Source of the DNA: Sisyra terminalis
Lineage: Eukaryota; Arthropoda; Insecta; Neuroptera; Sisyridae
Reading direction: 5' to 3'
Assembly: GCA_958496175.1 (NCBI GenBank)
Contig: OY292274.1
Coordinates: 65,172,630-65,236,629, forward strand
DNA length: 64,000 nt
Below, in pieces: positions 35,269 to 48,100 of the stretch. A program made the translations under genes and the position numbers. The notes under the pieces are model-generated. The model worked only from the letters and a program-made list of their open reading frames with translations, had not been told where the DNA came from and did no database searches. Position 1 is the first letter of the stretch, and each line of letters opens with the position of its first letter.

Positions 35269-36155
35269 ATATTATATATATATATATATTATATATATTA
35301 AAATCCTACAATTTAATTTCCAAATAAAGTAATAACTGTTTTGTTCGTAGAGCACTTTGGACGATTACGAGCAAGTGCCAATTAAGGACTTTGGTTTGGC
35401 AATGCTTCGTGGAATGGGATGGAAAGAAACGGAGGGAATTGGGAAAAATAAAGCGTAAGTGTTAAAGATTTATTGGAAGAATATGATCCGATATGTTTGT
35501 TTAGTGTCATAGCGCCTGCCGTTGTCAATGTTAGGCCTCGAGGAATGGGTTTGGGTGCTGATAAAATGATTAAGAAAAATTCAGAAAGTAAAAATAATGA
35601 AGATCTCAAATTTGCTAAAAATGCCTATGTAAAAATAAATAATGGACGTCATAAGGACCTCAATGGACAAGTATGATGAAAATATAATGCTCTTATAAGT
35701 ACATACTTTTGATTTTCTCATAATTTTAGATTCAAGGATTCGATGACGTATCCGGAACAGTAATCATAAAAACGACCAAAGGAGACATCGTTTCGTTGAA
35801 TGAAACATTCATCACTCTAATCAGCAAAAACGAATTCGAAAAAGCTCATAAGGTCATTAGTAAGTTAGACCCAAAAATCAAATTCGGACAACTAAACGCT
35901 TTATTTTCAACAGATCTTCAAATGATCGCCGACTATAAACGAAAGGAAAAAGACCGTGAGGAACAAGCTTCTCGATCTGATCGCCACGATAGATCCTCAA
36001 AAGACGAGGATTATTCTCGCAAAAGTAGCAAAAAGTCGCATAAACATCGAAACCGAGATCGCAGTTCTAGTGAAGACAGTTATGACCGAAAACGTTCTGA
36101 AAGTCGAAGTAAGAAAAAGAAAAAATATCGACATAGATCTCGAAGTAGATCTTAA
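34649..36155 (+). CDS. GPKOW: GPKOW (G-patch and KOW motif spliceosomal protein), 370 aa
   Basis: Six exons: 34649-34797, 34853-35034, 35094-35179, 35351-35454, 35505-35670 and 35730-36155. All introns are GT/AG and the frame is continuous. GPKOW (Spp2 relative) recruits the DEAH helicase Prp2/DHX16 to the activated spliceosome. The N-terminus [20 protein letters not shown] matches the family's S-F-G-F-S start. The G-patch is at about 149-195 ([20 protein letters not shown], then [10 protein letters not shown]). One KOW motif is at about 215-240 ([20 protein letters not shown]). The C-terminus is a Lys/Arg/Ser tail ending [14 protein letters not shown]. Vertebrate proteins are near 476 aa with two KOW motifs; only one is obvious here. 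The stop codon lies 65 bp from that of convergent RIOK2. Confidence 0.95.
35216..35300. repeat. (TA)n microsatellite in GPKOW intron 3
   Basis: About 85 bp of nearly pure TA dinucleotides, interrupted by TTA triplets, within the intron between exons 3 and 4. Confidence 0.95.
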
Positions 36156-36158
36156 TAA

Positions 36159-36169
36159 TTTATTTTATT
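36159..36169 (-). terminator. Tandem polyadenylation signals of RIOK2 at the GPKOW stop
   Basis: The minus strand reads AATAAAATAAA, two overlapping hexamers about 52-62 nt past the RIOK2 stop. They sit 4-14 bp beyond the GPKOW stop on the other strand. Cleavage 10-30 nt further would place the RIOK2 3' end inside GPKOW's last codons. Confidence 0.65.
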
Positions 36170-36220
36170 ATCAAATATAAATTTTATACAAAAAAAAAAA
36201 ACCAATGTTTTACACTACTT

Positions 36221-37825
<1,605 letters not shown>

Positions 37826-38604
37826 TGTTAAACGATTTTATTTTCCACGTGGTAAATTGAAAACATAAGAGACTTATGTAAACAACATTGATGTACTTGT
37901 ATGGCTATCGCTGTTCAACCACGTTGTTGATTCATAAGCAAGACAATGACGAAGCTAACATCTCAGCTGTCATGATACAAAATTGATCAATAAAGTTTTA
38001 ATGAATTAATTCTTTTCAACAATGAGTCAACAATCGATTAAAAAACTTAAAAAAAATCATTATTAATAGTTTGACAATAGAACCTAGAGATTAAAAGTCA
38101 TATAATAAGGGAAAATGAAGAAAAGTAGATAAAAATATATTCTTAAAAAAGGTATGGGAATTTTATTTTTTGAAATTTTAAATTGTCTTCGCATGAAAAT
38201 GGTTTATAAGCTTCTTCTCTTGTTTGTATATACTTTAATTAGTGTTTTCCAACCATTGATCAATATCCCAATTATTTTGTAATACCATTTCCCCCCCCCC
38301 CCCCCCCTTTGTAGTGTACGGGTAATCGCTATTTTATGCATAAAAAATCCAGTAACCACCAGGAAAGGGGGACATATGCAATTGTAATTGAATACGCTGA
38401 GCTGAATCATATAAACAGCGGCTCTTAAAATCCCATGGTAATTTTCCCCCCAATTCGCCCTTCTGCACCATTTTTGTAAACATGATCTTCTCTCCTCCAT
38501 AAGGCTTCAATGACGTAGGGGCAAAGGGAGACCAATAGTTTAGAACGGAAGCCACGAGAGAGCGCTCACTTGCAAAAAAGGGAAGAAAGGGCAAGATTTA
38601 TACC
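37826..38604. other. RIOK2 upstream region and intergenic DNA
   Basis: The RIOK2 promoter should lie in 37,826-38,000; no standard core element is obvious. A run of 17 consecutive C residues occurs at 38,291-38,307. There is no gene beyond. Confidence 0.5.
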
Positions 38605-38760
38605 CAAGATTTATAAATTACACAGGTTGCTCCATTAGAAAAAAAAAATGACGTCATACGAAGAATTTTGAAATTTGAATCAGTCTGAAGATATGTACGA
38701 ATTTCTTCTGGATACGTCACGTAGCCACCATGAGGCCACCTGTGTATTTTATAAACCTTG
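38605..38760 (-). mobile_element. MITE family A copy 5 (nested in copy 6)
   Basis: CAAGATTTATAAATTACACA to ...TATTTTATAAACCTTG, with the perfect 9-bp duplication atttatacc on both sides (38596-38604 and 38761-38769). The left duplication lies inside the end of the outer copy. TGACGTCA is intact. Confidence 0.92.
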
Positions 38761-38768
38761 ATTTATAC

Positions 38769-38922
38769 CAAGGTTTTTAAAGTACACAGGTGGCCTCATT
38801 GTAGCTACGTGACGTATCCAGAAGAAATTCGTACATATCTTCAGACTGATTCAAATTTCAAAATTCTTCGTATTACGTCATTTTTTTTATGGGGCAACCT
38901 GTGTTATATGTTTTAAACCTTG
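38769..38922 (+). mobile_element. MITE family A copy 6 (outer element of a nest)
   Basis: Opposite orientation to copy 5. It ends ...TTTTAAACCTTG and is followed by aagaaaggg (38923-38931). The same 9-mer occurs at 38583-38591, just before CAAG at 38592, so the outer element starts there and copy 5 landed within its terminal repeat. The CRE site is mutated (TTACGTCA). Confidence 0.88.
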
Positions 38923-39016
38923 AAGAAAGGGAAGGAACCCCGTATTTTATTTTCTATTCTAAAAAGTAAGAACTCGTTGATTCTATGGTATAATTACCCT
39001 TTCCCCCCAATTGGTG

Positions 39017-39169
39017 CAAGGTTTATAAAATACACAGGTGGCCTCATGGTGGCTACGTGACGTAACCAGAAGAAATTCGTACATATCTTCAGACTAATTC
39101 AATTTCAAAATTCTTCGTATGACGTCATTTTTTTTCTAATGGAGCAACCTGTGTAATTTAAAAACCTTG
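39017..39169 (+). mobile_element. MITE family A copy 7
   Basis: CAAGGTTTATAAAATACACA to ...GTAATTTAAAAACCTTG, with the perfect duplication caattggtg on both sides (39008-39016 and 39170-39178). TGACGTCA is intact. Confidence 0.93.
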
Positions 39170-39178
39170 CAATTGGTG

Positions 39179-40919
39179 GTCACTTAAGTTTTGTATACGA
39201 GCAATTGGGGTTACTAAAAAAAGAGGGAAAAGGTTTTAAGAAATGATTGTGATATTGATCCTTTCCTATTGATGTAGTAGTCTATTATGGACCAGGGAAG
39301 TGTTAGTTTCTTCTACTGTAAAGGAGGCGATATTGTATTGATATCTATATCGATAAGTATTGAGATCTATTTTATCTTATCAAGGTATTGTTTTCTTATT
39401 TTATTTATTTTGATACTTGTATCTTAACATGGGATTCACTTACGGGGGCGATATCGCGTGGGTTTTTAATAGGTGGATCTAACTAAGACCAAGTAAATTA
39501 TCATACATGAACCAAAAAACATTTTTTAGGGTGTATATTATACCCATTTTAACCAATTTTAACCCCATTTTTAACCCAAGCTAAAGGGGTGATCCTCTGA
39601 GATAATTTAAGAAGCAATGATTTATTAGAGGTTGATAAAATATAATATACCATTTTTTAACAAAATATTAAAGAAAATTTAACAACGGTTGCCATACCAA
39701 ACAAAACCGGAAATTAATTGTACATAGTATTCCACTTTTTGCAAGAGGCTTCCTTTTGGAAGTATGGAGCATATATGAAGAAGTAAACAAAGTCCAAAAT
39801 GTTATTTCTTTACAAAAGAACTACTAAGTCAACAGTTTTGGAGATATATAAAAAAAAAACACGATTTTTTTACATAATTGGATAGAACAACTGTAAACTT
39901 GAATAATTGATTTTTATTGCTGTTTATTTTTCGATAAGAATAATCCGAAGAACACCTAAACTGAGCCTCATTGACGAAGAAAGTCTTAAGTAGAATGAGA
40001 CAATGCTAAAATATGGCAGTATTAAGATAAATAAAAGTCCAACAGCGAATGGAATGTAAATAAATAAAATCGCAACTGTAATGAAATGCCCATCAAATAT
40101 TACTTAAATAAATAAACATCGGTACGACCATGAACCATTTGTTTATATTATTTTTTTTTTCTGTACTTGATTCATTAAATTAAACTTGTAAGAATTTAAT
40201 ATAATTTTCGGTTCATTTACTCAAGAATTCAGTGGTGCACGCCACTGTGTCGATCGTTTTTACATTACTTTCATATCTGGTCAGTTTTTCTAACGACGTT
40301 AATAGAAAAATCAATGTTAAACTTCTCGAAAACTGTAGATGCTCGAAAAAACGCACAGTACGCCTCTGACTTAAAAATAATTCACTGACACGCATATCTA
40401 CCTGCACCACCTGCCAAATTTCTGCAAAGTTTAGATAACCAAAGTTTTTTGTTTGGCTGAAATTTTTCAAGAAATTTACAAAACTAAGTGTATTTTTAGG
40501 AGAACATAGTCGAGGTACGCCCCTGGCATTTCGTAGAAATGATTTTTTTTCTGAGAAGAAAACAATTAGTTTTTAATAGCGATTCAGAAGGAAGAAGAGG
40601 GAAGCAGGAATTGGATTTAGAAAAACAGTTGGAGAATTTTTGAGGTTAAGCTGTTTGGGGGGGAAACAAGAAATTTTTTAGAAGCGGAAAAAAAATGTGG
40701 AATATTTTCGCTGGGAATTTTTTTTTTTTTTTCAAAACCGGTTCTCACTCGATTTTCAAGGTTGTCTGTATTGATAAACAAGTATTGGCTCAATAAATGT
40801 GACGTAATGCATAAATCCAATAGCAATGATCAATATGCGACCGTCGCATAAGGGCGAAATTCCTCCGCCAGCGTACTAAAGTCATCTAAAGCCTAATTCA
40901 TAATAAACAACGATGCATA
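39179..40919. other. Intergenic AT-rich DNA
   Basis: No convincing gene. A TATCGATA word (39,350-39,357 area), the DREF-type site of insect promoters, is present but isolated. Confidence 0.4.
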
Positions 40920-40929
40920 TACTAATTAA

Positions 40930-41090
40930 ATAGCATACGGCGCTAACTGCGCGTGCGCGCTTGCAGGCCCGTAAACATTTCGAGCGCCGCGCTTTTTGCA
41001 CCCCCCACCGGACACCATCAAATCGGTGTAGGGTTTCCTGTACACACGGCAACGTTGTTGCGGATCTTTCGCTTTTGGTAAAACTGTACT
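40930..41090 (+). promoter_or_regulatory. CpG-rich candidate promoter upstream of the polyQ gene
   Basis: The stretch 'gcgctaactgcgcgtgcgcg' through 'cgagcgccgcgctttttgca' is the densest CpG cluster in the 39-42 kb region. It includes TGCGCGTGCGC, one substitution from the palindromic NRF1-type site TGCGCATGCGC. It lies 1.1 kb upstream of the polyQ gene's start codon and could be its promoter or an alternative one. Strand is assumed from that gene. Confidence 0.4.
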
Positions 41091-41589
41091 TATCGACCGT
41101 TATAAGCGATGTTGCATGACGGCTTTTTACGTGTCTATTTTTATTTCTAAGGTCATGCGACGTTGCCGTATTGCTTACTGCGCAGTAACCGTCCTACTGA
41201 TAAGACAGTCACATGGAAATTTTCACATGGAAACTTGCTTGATAAGACCGGTGGAATTATTCCACTTTGGAAATATGTTTTTTTTATGGATTAGGTTAAA
41301 TAATTTTCGGCTAAAAGGCAATGCAATCAATGCAACGTTGCCAGTTGAATTAATGACCAAGCATGAAATTTTGTTTCAAGGCTATACAGACGCATGCTTG
41401 CCAAATGTAACAATTGAAGCTTTAGACAGCTGGGGCTCGAGTCGTTTTGTTTGTTTTTTGATTTTAATGTTCAATTGTTGTTTTTCGTAACTATGTATAA
41501 AACGGTTTAGATTTTTTTCTTGAAACCATGGTTTTTTCTGCGAAGACAAATGAAGAACCTTGAAAACTGTTTTCTCTAGCCTCAAACAG

Positions 41590-41700
41590 GGTAGCGTGAC
41601 GTCACGGAATTGATGGCGTGGCTATCGGCTTAATGTTAGTCGGGCGCTTATGATTCGTGGTAGCCGCCGAGTGGCGGCCATCTTGATGTGAATGACTCAT
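41590..41700 (+). promoter_or_regulatory. CRE and YY1/Pho-like sites, probable proximal promoter
   Basis: A full palindromic CRE, TGACGTCA, occurs at 41,597-41,604. A YY1/Pleiohomeotic-like site, GCGGCCATCTTG (reverse CAAGATGGCCGC), is at 41,674-41,685, next to GCCGCCGAGTGGCGG. The sequence is not repetitive. Transcription starting here would give a 5' UTR spliced to the acceptor TTTTGTTTTAG at 42,182, 14 bp before the start codon. Confidence 0.5.
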
Positions 41701-42196
41701 GGTTGGTGGAAATTGAGGCCGGGTAAATGTGTACCCTACGTATAGGTTATAATATCAAGCATTTCCTCAACCGAACAACTGATGTTGGTCGAAACGAAAT
41801 TAAAACCGAGGCATTTTTAACATTAGAAAAGAATTTCACCGTTTTCCGATTCACCACACAAATCAATTACAAGGTTTTCTGGAAAATTTGGTTATAAAAC
41901 TATTGCTGCGCATGGGTCGTTGGAAATGGAAAAAATCGGCCAAGTAATAGCAAAGTGGAATAACAATGGCGATCTGGTCCATACTTGGTCGACAGAATCA
42001 GTGCTTTGAAAGTTTCTGAAAGAACGCCGGGAAGATGTGTGCATAGTGGTGATTCATCCGCGTTTTTGACATGTGTTCCCCACGAAATCAATTGTCGATT
42101 ACGCCAAATACAAAAATGCCGCCAGTTTAAAAAAGCCCAGTCCAACATTGACTCGAACTACATATATACAATTTTGTTTTAGTGCGATAGGTTAGA

Positions 42197-45100
42197 ATGT
42201 CGTCTGCACCCCAATCCCAATCCGTAACTGTCAAACAAGAACGTCACGATGAAGCCGAAATTCGGGAATTGGCTGATAAAATCATGGAAGCGAACAAGGC
42301 GAAAATGGCAGCGGTCAATGCCAGACCCAACGTCATACCTGGTGCCCACGTCGCCGTCACTGGAACCAACATCCTCGGCTATCTAACCCGCAAACCCGCC
42401 GCCAATCAGCAACCACCGCAACCGGCCGTCGACGACAAAAAAGACGAGGACTACGGCAAGTTCGGTTGGATCACCCTCGGCAAAAACCACATCCCGTACA
42501 TCTTCCGCCAAGGCGAAAAATACTGCGCCGTTCGCATGGTCGAACAAAAGGTCCTCAACAAATACCTCAACTATCTCCACCAGGACATCTACAGCTGCAC
42601 ATCAATCCGCAGCTATTACATTAATCATAACGAAAGCAAATTACTCACAGAAATCAATTTCAGACACTCCGATCTAGGCTTCGGCAAAGATCCATTCACA
42701 GTGCGCGATTTAGTAGTGCGAGTGAAAGACGCCATGGAATTTTACAATTTCCTCGACGTGTGTTACAATAAACTAATACAAGGCACGGCCGGTCCGAAGG
42801 ACCGGTGTGGCTTCATCCGCATCAATAAAGAATCAGTTGTACCATATACAGTGAGCAAAGGTGAAAAATATGTTCCCCTATTCTATTTCGAAGGCGAAAC
42901 GGATAATTTAAAACTAAAAGCCGACGAACTCGAAGGATGGGATTTATCGTATTTAAAGTTTTGTTGCAAAGTGCAGGGTATAAGAAATGAACTGTTTGCC
43001 AGCGAAACGTGTGCAGTGATTAGTTTAAATGACATTAAGAGTTACTTTCCGACAGGCACGGGATTTGAAGACTATTGGCCCAGTAAGGTAGTGGACTCAC
43101 AATTGTTGGTGGCGAGTAAAGGTGGTGGACAAAATGGACTATGGACGAAACAACCGCCGACGCCGCCACCAATAATCACAAAGCCAACGTCGATGCAAAT
43201 GCGCCGATCACCGGCACCGGCAGCTCAAGCTGCCAGTTTGCCAGGTCTGCCACAATCGTTACCCACTGTGAACAATGGCTGGGCGGGAATCGCCCAGTCG
43301 TCTCTTCCACAACTACATAATTTAAATCAAGCCAATCTCATTAGACAAGTATCGTTAGGCATGCAAATGGCTAACGCTAACAGTCTCCCGACGCAAGTTC
43401 CAAGTTCCCGAACAGCACCTCGAGCACATCAGTATTATTCTCAACCCATGACATTAAGCTCCCCAATTCCACCACCTCTAGTTCGGGCTACCGTCTCCCA
43501 AAACACGTTAGGGTAAGAAACCAACTACCGAATGTAAAAAGAAGCATTTTCACACCAGACTACGTTTCGTTAACTATATCAATTTATTCAAACTATTAGT
43601 TTATAAACTAAGATTTAATTAAAACATGCAATTTTTTTAGCCAAGTTAAGACCTACGAATTTGACCAATTATGAAAATGTTTCTTTAAAATTAAAAAAAA
43701 AAAAGATATGTAAATGTTTCATGCTGAAAATATTAACTTGTAACATTGATACTAAATTTATTTTTCATTTAGTTATCCGACCTATGGGAAGGATGACTGG
43801 TGAGTTGTTTTTTACAAAATTTATTTAATGCATGCAACTGTGAAATTGATTAAGTTTTTCCGATTCCTTTGAATATTTGTTGAATGTGATGTGATTTGTA
43901 GGGCTAGTGGTACGTACACGTCGCCTAGTTTAACGCCGCAGAGTGTGTCACAGCCGTATATGATGGGACTTCCAAGTCTTATGCCACCACCTGCAAGTGC
44001 CGTTCCGCCGTCGTATGCAGCCGCCGTGCAGTCGCGGGGAGTTCCATCGTCGGTGCACCAGTTAAATCAGCACCATCAACGTCAGTCGCAACAAGTCAAT
44101 CATCAGTCGTTACATTCGGCGCAAGGGTCTCGAAGTCAGAGTCGACAACAACAGCAACAACAGGCACAGCAGCAGCAACAGGTGCAACAGCAACAACAGC
44201 AGCAGGCTCATCAGGCCAATTCGCCACGATCGGTTTCGCGATCGCGACAAGAACACCCGCAACAACATCCGCCACCGTTGATTCCGGTTAATGGGAATGC
44301 CACGCCGATGATGAATAACACGCCGTCGCGATATGCGACGCCATCACCAACTTCTGCAGTTGCTTCGTCAGAAGTTATTGATCTTTCTTCGTCACCAAGG
44401 TATTTGATAATCTAGGACTTATGTGCTAGTTAATCAAATAAGCGGGTGGTTTTGGTAGTAGGATGCGATTAAATCATATAAACTGGTTAGTTAATATTAA
44501 ACACAAATTGTACGTGTAAGGAGGTGATTGATGACGTTTTAACAGGGAGTTACCACAAGTACTTTTACATGAAGCCCAGCGGTGAGGGAACTTCATTGGG
44601 TCTGGAGAAAAATCAGAAAACAAAAATATGTTAAGATTATCAAATTTTTGTAGATTAAAAGATATAGACCCCACTAACTACTAAGGTCTTTGGCGGCTCT
44701 TGAGTTAATAAAAATCCGTAAACCGAGAACTATCAAAAATTTGCTCGATACGAAATTTGAATCCAGCACCAATAGTTTTGAAGCGGGTCCCTTAACCACT
44801 CGGCCACTGGTAGGCAAAAGAACATATTATCTGTAGAACTTGTACACAGAATAAGTTCAGAAGAATATAAATTAAAAATCAATTGATTTTTTTCATTCTA
44901 TTAAAGCAAATTTTGATCAAGGGATTTGTGTTGGAAAAAAATTGAACACCCTGTAAATGTTAAGAATGAGACGAAATTTTTGTATCTTTGTTCATTAGAC
45001 GACGACGTTGTACTAAGTAAAAATCATATTAACATTATTATGCATGGTTGTAAAATAATATGTATCTCAAAGATTAGAAAATATTCAAGTTGCCGATATA

Positions 45101-48100
45101 AAACTAATTAATTGCGTTAAAATAAACATAAGAAAACTAAATTGAATTCTTGGTATTTTATACTATAACAAGTTCTCGTTTTACGCGATAAAGTAAATCC
45201 AAATTCTCTTCCAAATATTTTTGAATCTCGGAACAAGCAAATTTTCGATATTCTTCGATTTACGGATTTTTATTAACCCTATAGTCCCTATAGTCGTTAA
45301 AAACCTTGGTTATTATAAAGTGATGGTAAATAAGGGAGCATCTATTAATTATGTGTGGTATTTAGGGGGGAGGAGTGTAGAGCAAAGTCTTACACAACCT
45401 CACGTGTGGGGAGAGGATGGTCTCGGCAAATATCACGTATTTTTTTAAAATTGTTTTTTTTAAACAAATCTAATACAGTCGAAGCATTGATTAACTTATT
45501 GAAAACTTATTGAGATATTAGGCGCGGGGGTCGAGCAAAACCTCACGAAATTTTACCAAAGAGGGGAGGGCGGGTCGAAAAATAGCTTAAATTGTCTCAC
45601 GTAATTCATAGATTCCCCCTAATAATTAAAAAACGAAAAAAAAAACGACTTGTGTACTTTATAAGCGTTTTTCTTCCATTGAGTTGAAGTGCTCCATGAG
45701 CCCAATGTTAAATTTGAGTTTTTCCGCAATTTGTTGGTTAATCAGTCTCCATGCAATAACTGACTCGTTTATTTTGAAAGTGGCGTAAGTCCATTTCAAG
45801 GACGGTCTATATGGTGATCTTCTTGTAACTAGAACAAAGTATGTTAATTATTTAACTGCTAAGTTTTGACAAATTACTGATTTCATTTTAGTTGTTAACA
45901 AAAACGTCAATTATTCCCTCCTCCTTAGTATCTTATGTTCCTATGGCTAAAATTGATAACATTTTAGGGATTGTTCTAGAAATGGACTTAACTCACTTTC
46001 AAAATCAACGGTTTAACTGTTTTGCTCATATTATAACAATACCCGGGGCAATATTTGGCCAATCGTCTAGGCGAAAATCTATTGATAATTTTCTATAAAA
46101 TATAAATTTTAATCAAATAGTAGACCAAATATAATTATATGTAATGGGATGTTGGATTGTACTATCATCAAAATTGGGGACAATAAAAATTTTTAATACA
46201 CAATTTTCAATCTTTTCAAATATTTTTACAATCTTTTTTATGTCTCGAGACATAAAATTTTACAAGATTTTTTTTGCATCGTAAAAATAAGCTTCAAGAA
46301 AAATCAATGATTTCCAACAGAAATTTGGACAAATTATTAGTGAAATATACATAGCAGCTGTTGTTAAGCATTTTATTGAGAGAAATTTGAGGAATTTGAC
46401 GTCATATTTCTTGGAAAAATGAGTTTTTCTTTTAATTTACTTTTGCTTTGTAATCTCTAAAGGTTTGAGATACTACAACTAATTCAGTAAACTAAGAAAT
46501 AATTTCTTTGTTTTTTATGAGATTCGAACCGAAGATATGTTGGTCCCTTTAAATTTTAATTTTAAGATTAGCAAGCAATTTGATATACAAACTATAAGCT
46601 AATGTATAGTCCCAGCTGAAGCTCCTAAACTCCAAATGGCTTGATGTAGTTCCTAGTAGAATATCTTCCTGTTAATTTGATTTCAACTCGTTAAGAGTCT
46701 TACTCGTTTGTTATTTTGAATGATAAACTAACCGCAATGGCATTTCTTAAACTTTATATTTTATTTGATTTTTTTAGAAGTTTTAAGATATTAATTCGTT
46801 TTATTTTTAGGTCTCAAAATATGAGCAATGGTCGACAAATGGGTATGGATGGATTGAAAAAAATGGTGACTCTAGCCGAAGTACCTGCCGGTGGCCCACA
46901 ATCCCCTTATAAAATGGAACGAGCCTTAGTCGAAGGAACTTTTATTCCAGCAATTAATATGAAACCTCACGTGTACACTGACTTATTGGTGACATTGTCA
47001 GATTTGACGACGTCGCTGTTTCCAAAACAGACAGTGGCTACGCTAAAACGATTGCTCGATTTGTTAGGAGTAGAAATTTATAAAGGAAACCAGTAAGTAG
47101 GAGGTTTATATATTGCTTTCGTGGTCGACTAGGGAATATATCATTTTTATAAATTCGATTTAAAGACTGAATGTTTTTTTATCTATGGTATAAATCAGTG
47201 TTTCTTAGCAAAAATCAAATCATTTTATGTAGTATAAAACTATACATAGTTACCGGTTGAGAAACACTTGTTTAAATCGTTTTGATAAATTTACCGACTA
47301 GTCGATAAGAGGTCTTTCATAACTTACGTAAAACACCTAGAAAAAAATCGCAATTTTCTTATTTGTTCAAGTAATATGGATATCCCATATTCATTAGACT
47401 GATTAAAAAAAATGGTGATTTTTTTTCTGTTAATTATATCGAAAATATTGTTGGGAATGACAAAAAAATTTCCTGTGATACTTTAAGCTCTTAATATTAA
47501 TATTAAGAGGTGCCGCATCACAAATTTTTATTTTCCATTTAAATAACATGGGAACAATATTCTCTTGCACTTTGGAATTTTATAGCTCACGTTGGTGACA
47601 ATATTTCAGAATGACCAACGTATATTCTTGCAGAAAATTGAACGATCTACAAAAAAGGTCTCGGACTAGTTTCTGATATATTTATTCCTTCAAAAGTTAT
47701 TTGAGGTCAAAGTTGAACTAAAGATAAATTTTAATATTTTTTTCAATTTTTTGACGCAACCATCAATTTTATGAGAAAACTTTATAGGACATTTTTTGTA
47801 GAGCACTTTCTTTTCTATAACTTATCTCTATGAAAGTTTTTGATATTTTTCACAGGTCCTAAGTTATTTAATTAAATTAAAAAAAATATTTTTTATGTTA
47901 AAACTATAATAGTTCAGGGAATTTTCAGTTTAATGCAAATAATTTAAGACCTGTGAAAAATATCAAAAACTTTCATAAAGATAAGTTATAGAAAACAAAG
48001 TGTTCTACAAAAAATGTCCTATAAAATTTTCTCATAAAATTGATGGTTGCGTCAAAAAATTGAAAAAATATTAAAATTTCTCTTTAGTTCAACTTTGATC

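Noticed and set aside
41116..41490. 124-codon plus-strand frame beginning MTAFYVSIF
   Set aside because: It has no recognisable domain, weak context and no supporting splice site; it overlaps the presumed promoter/5' UTR region of the polyQ gene.
44738..44818. Functional tRNA-Ser gene
   Set aside because: A and B boxes are present but the acceptor, anticodon and T stems do not pair, so it is called a SINE head instead.
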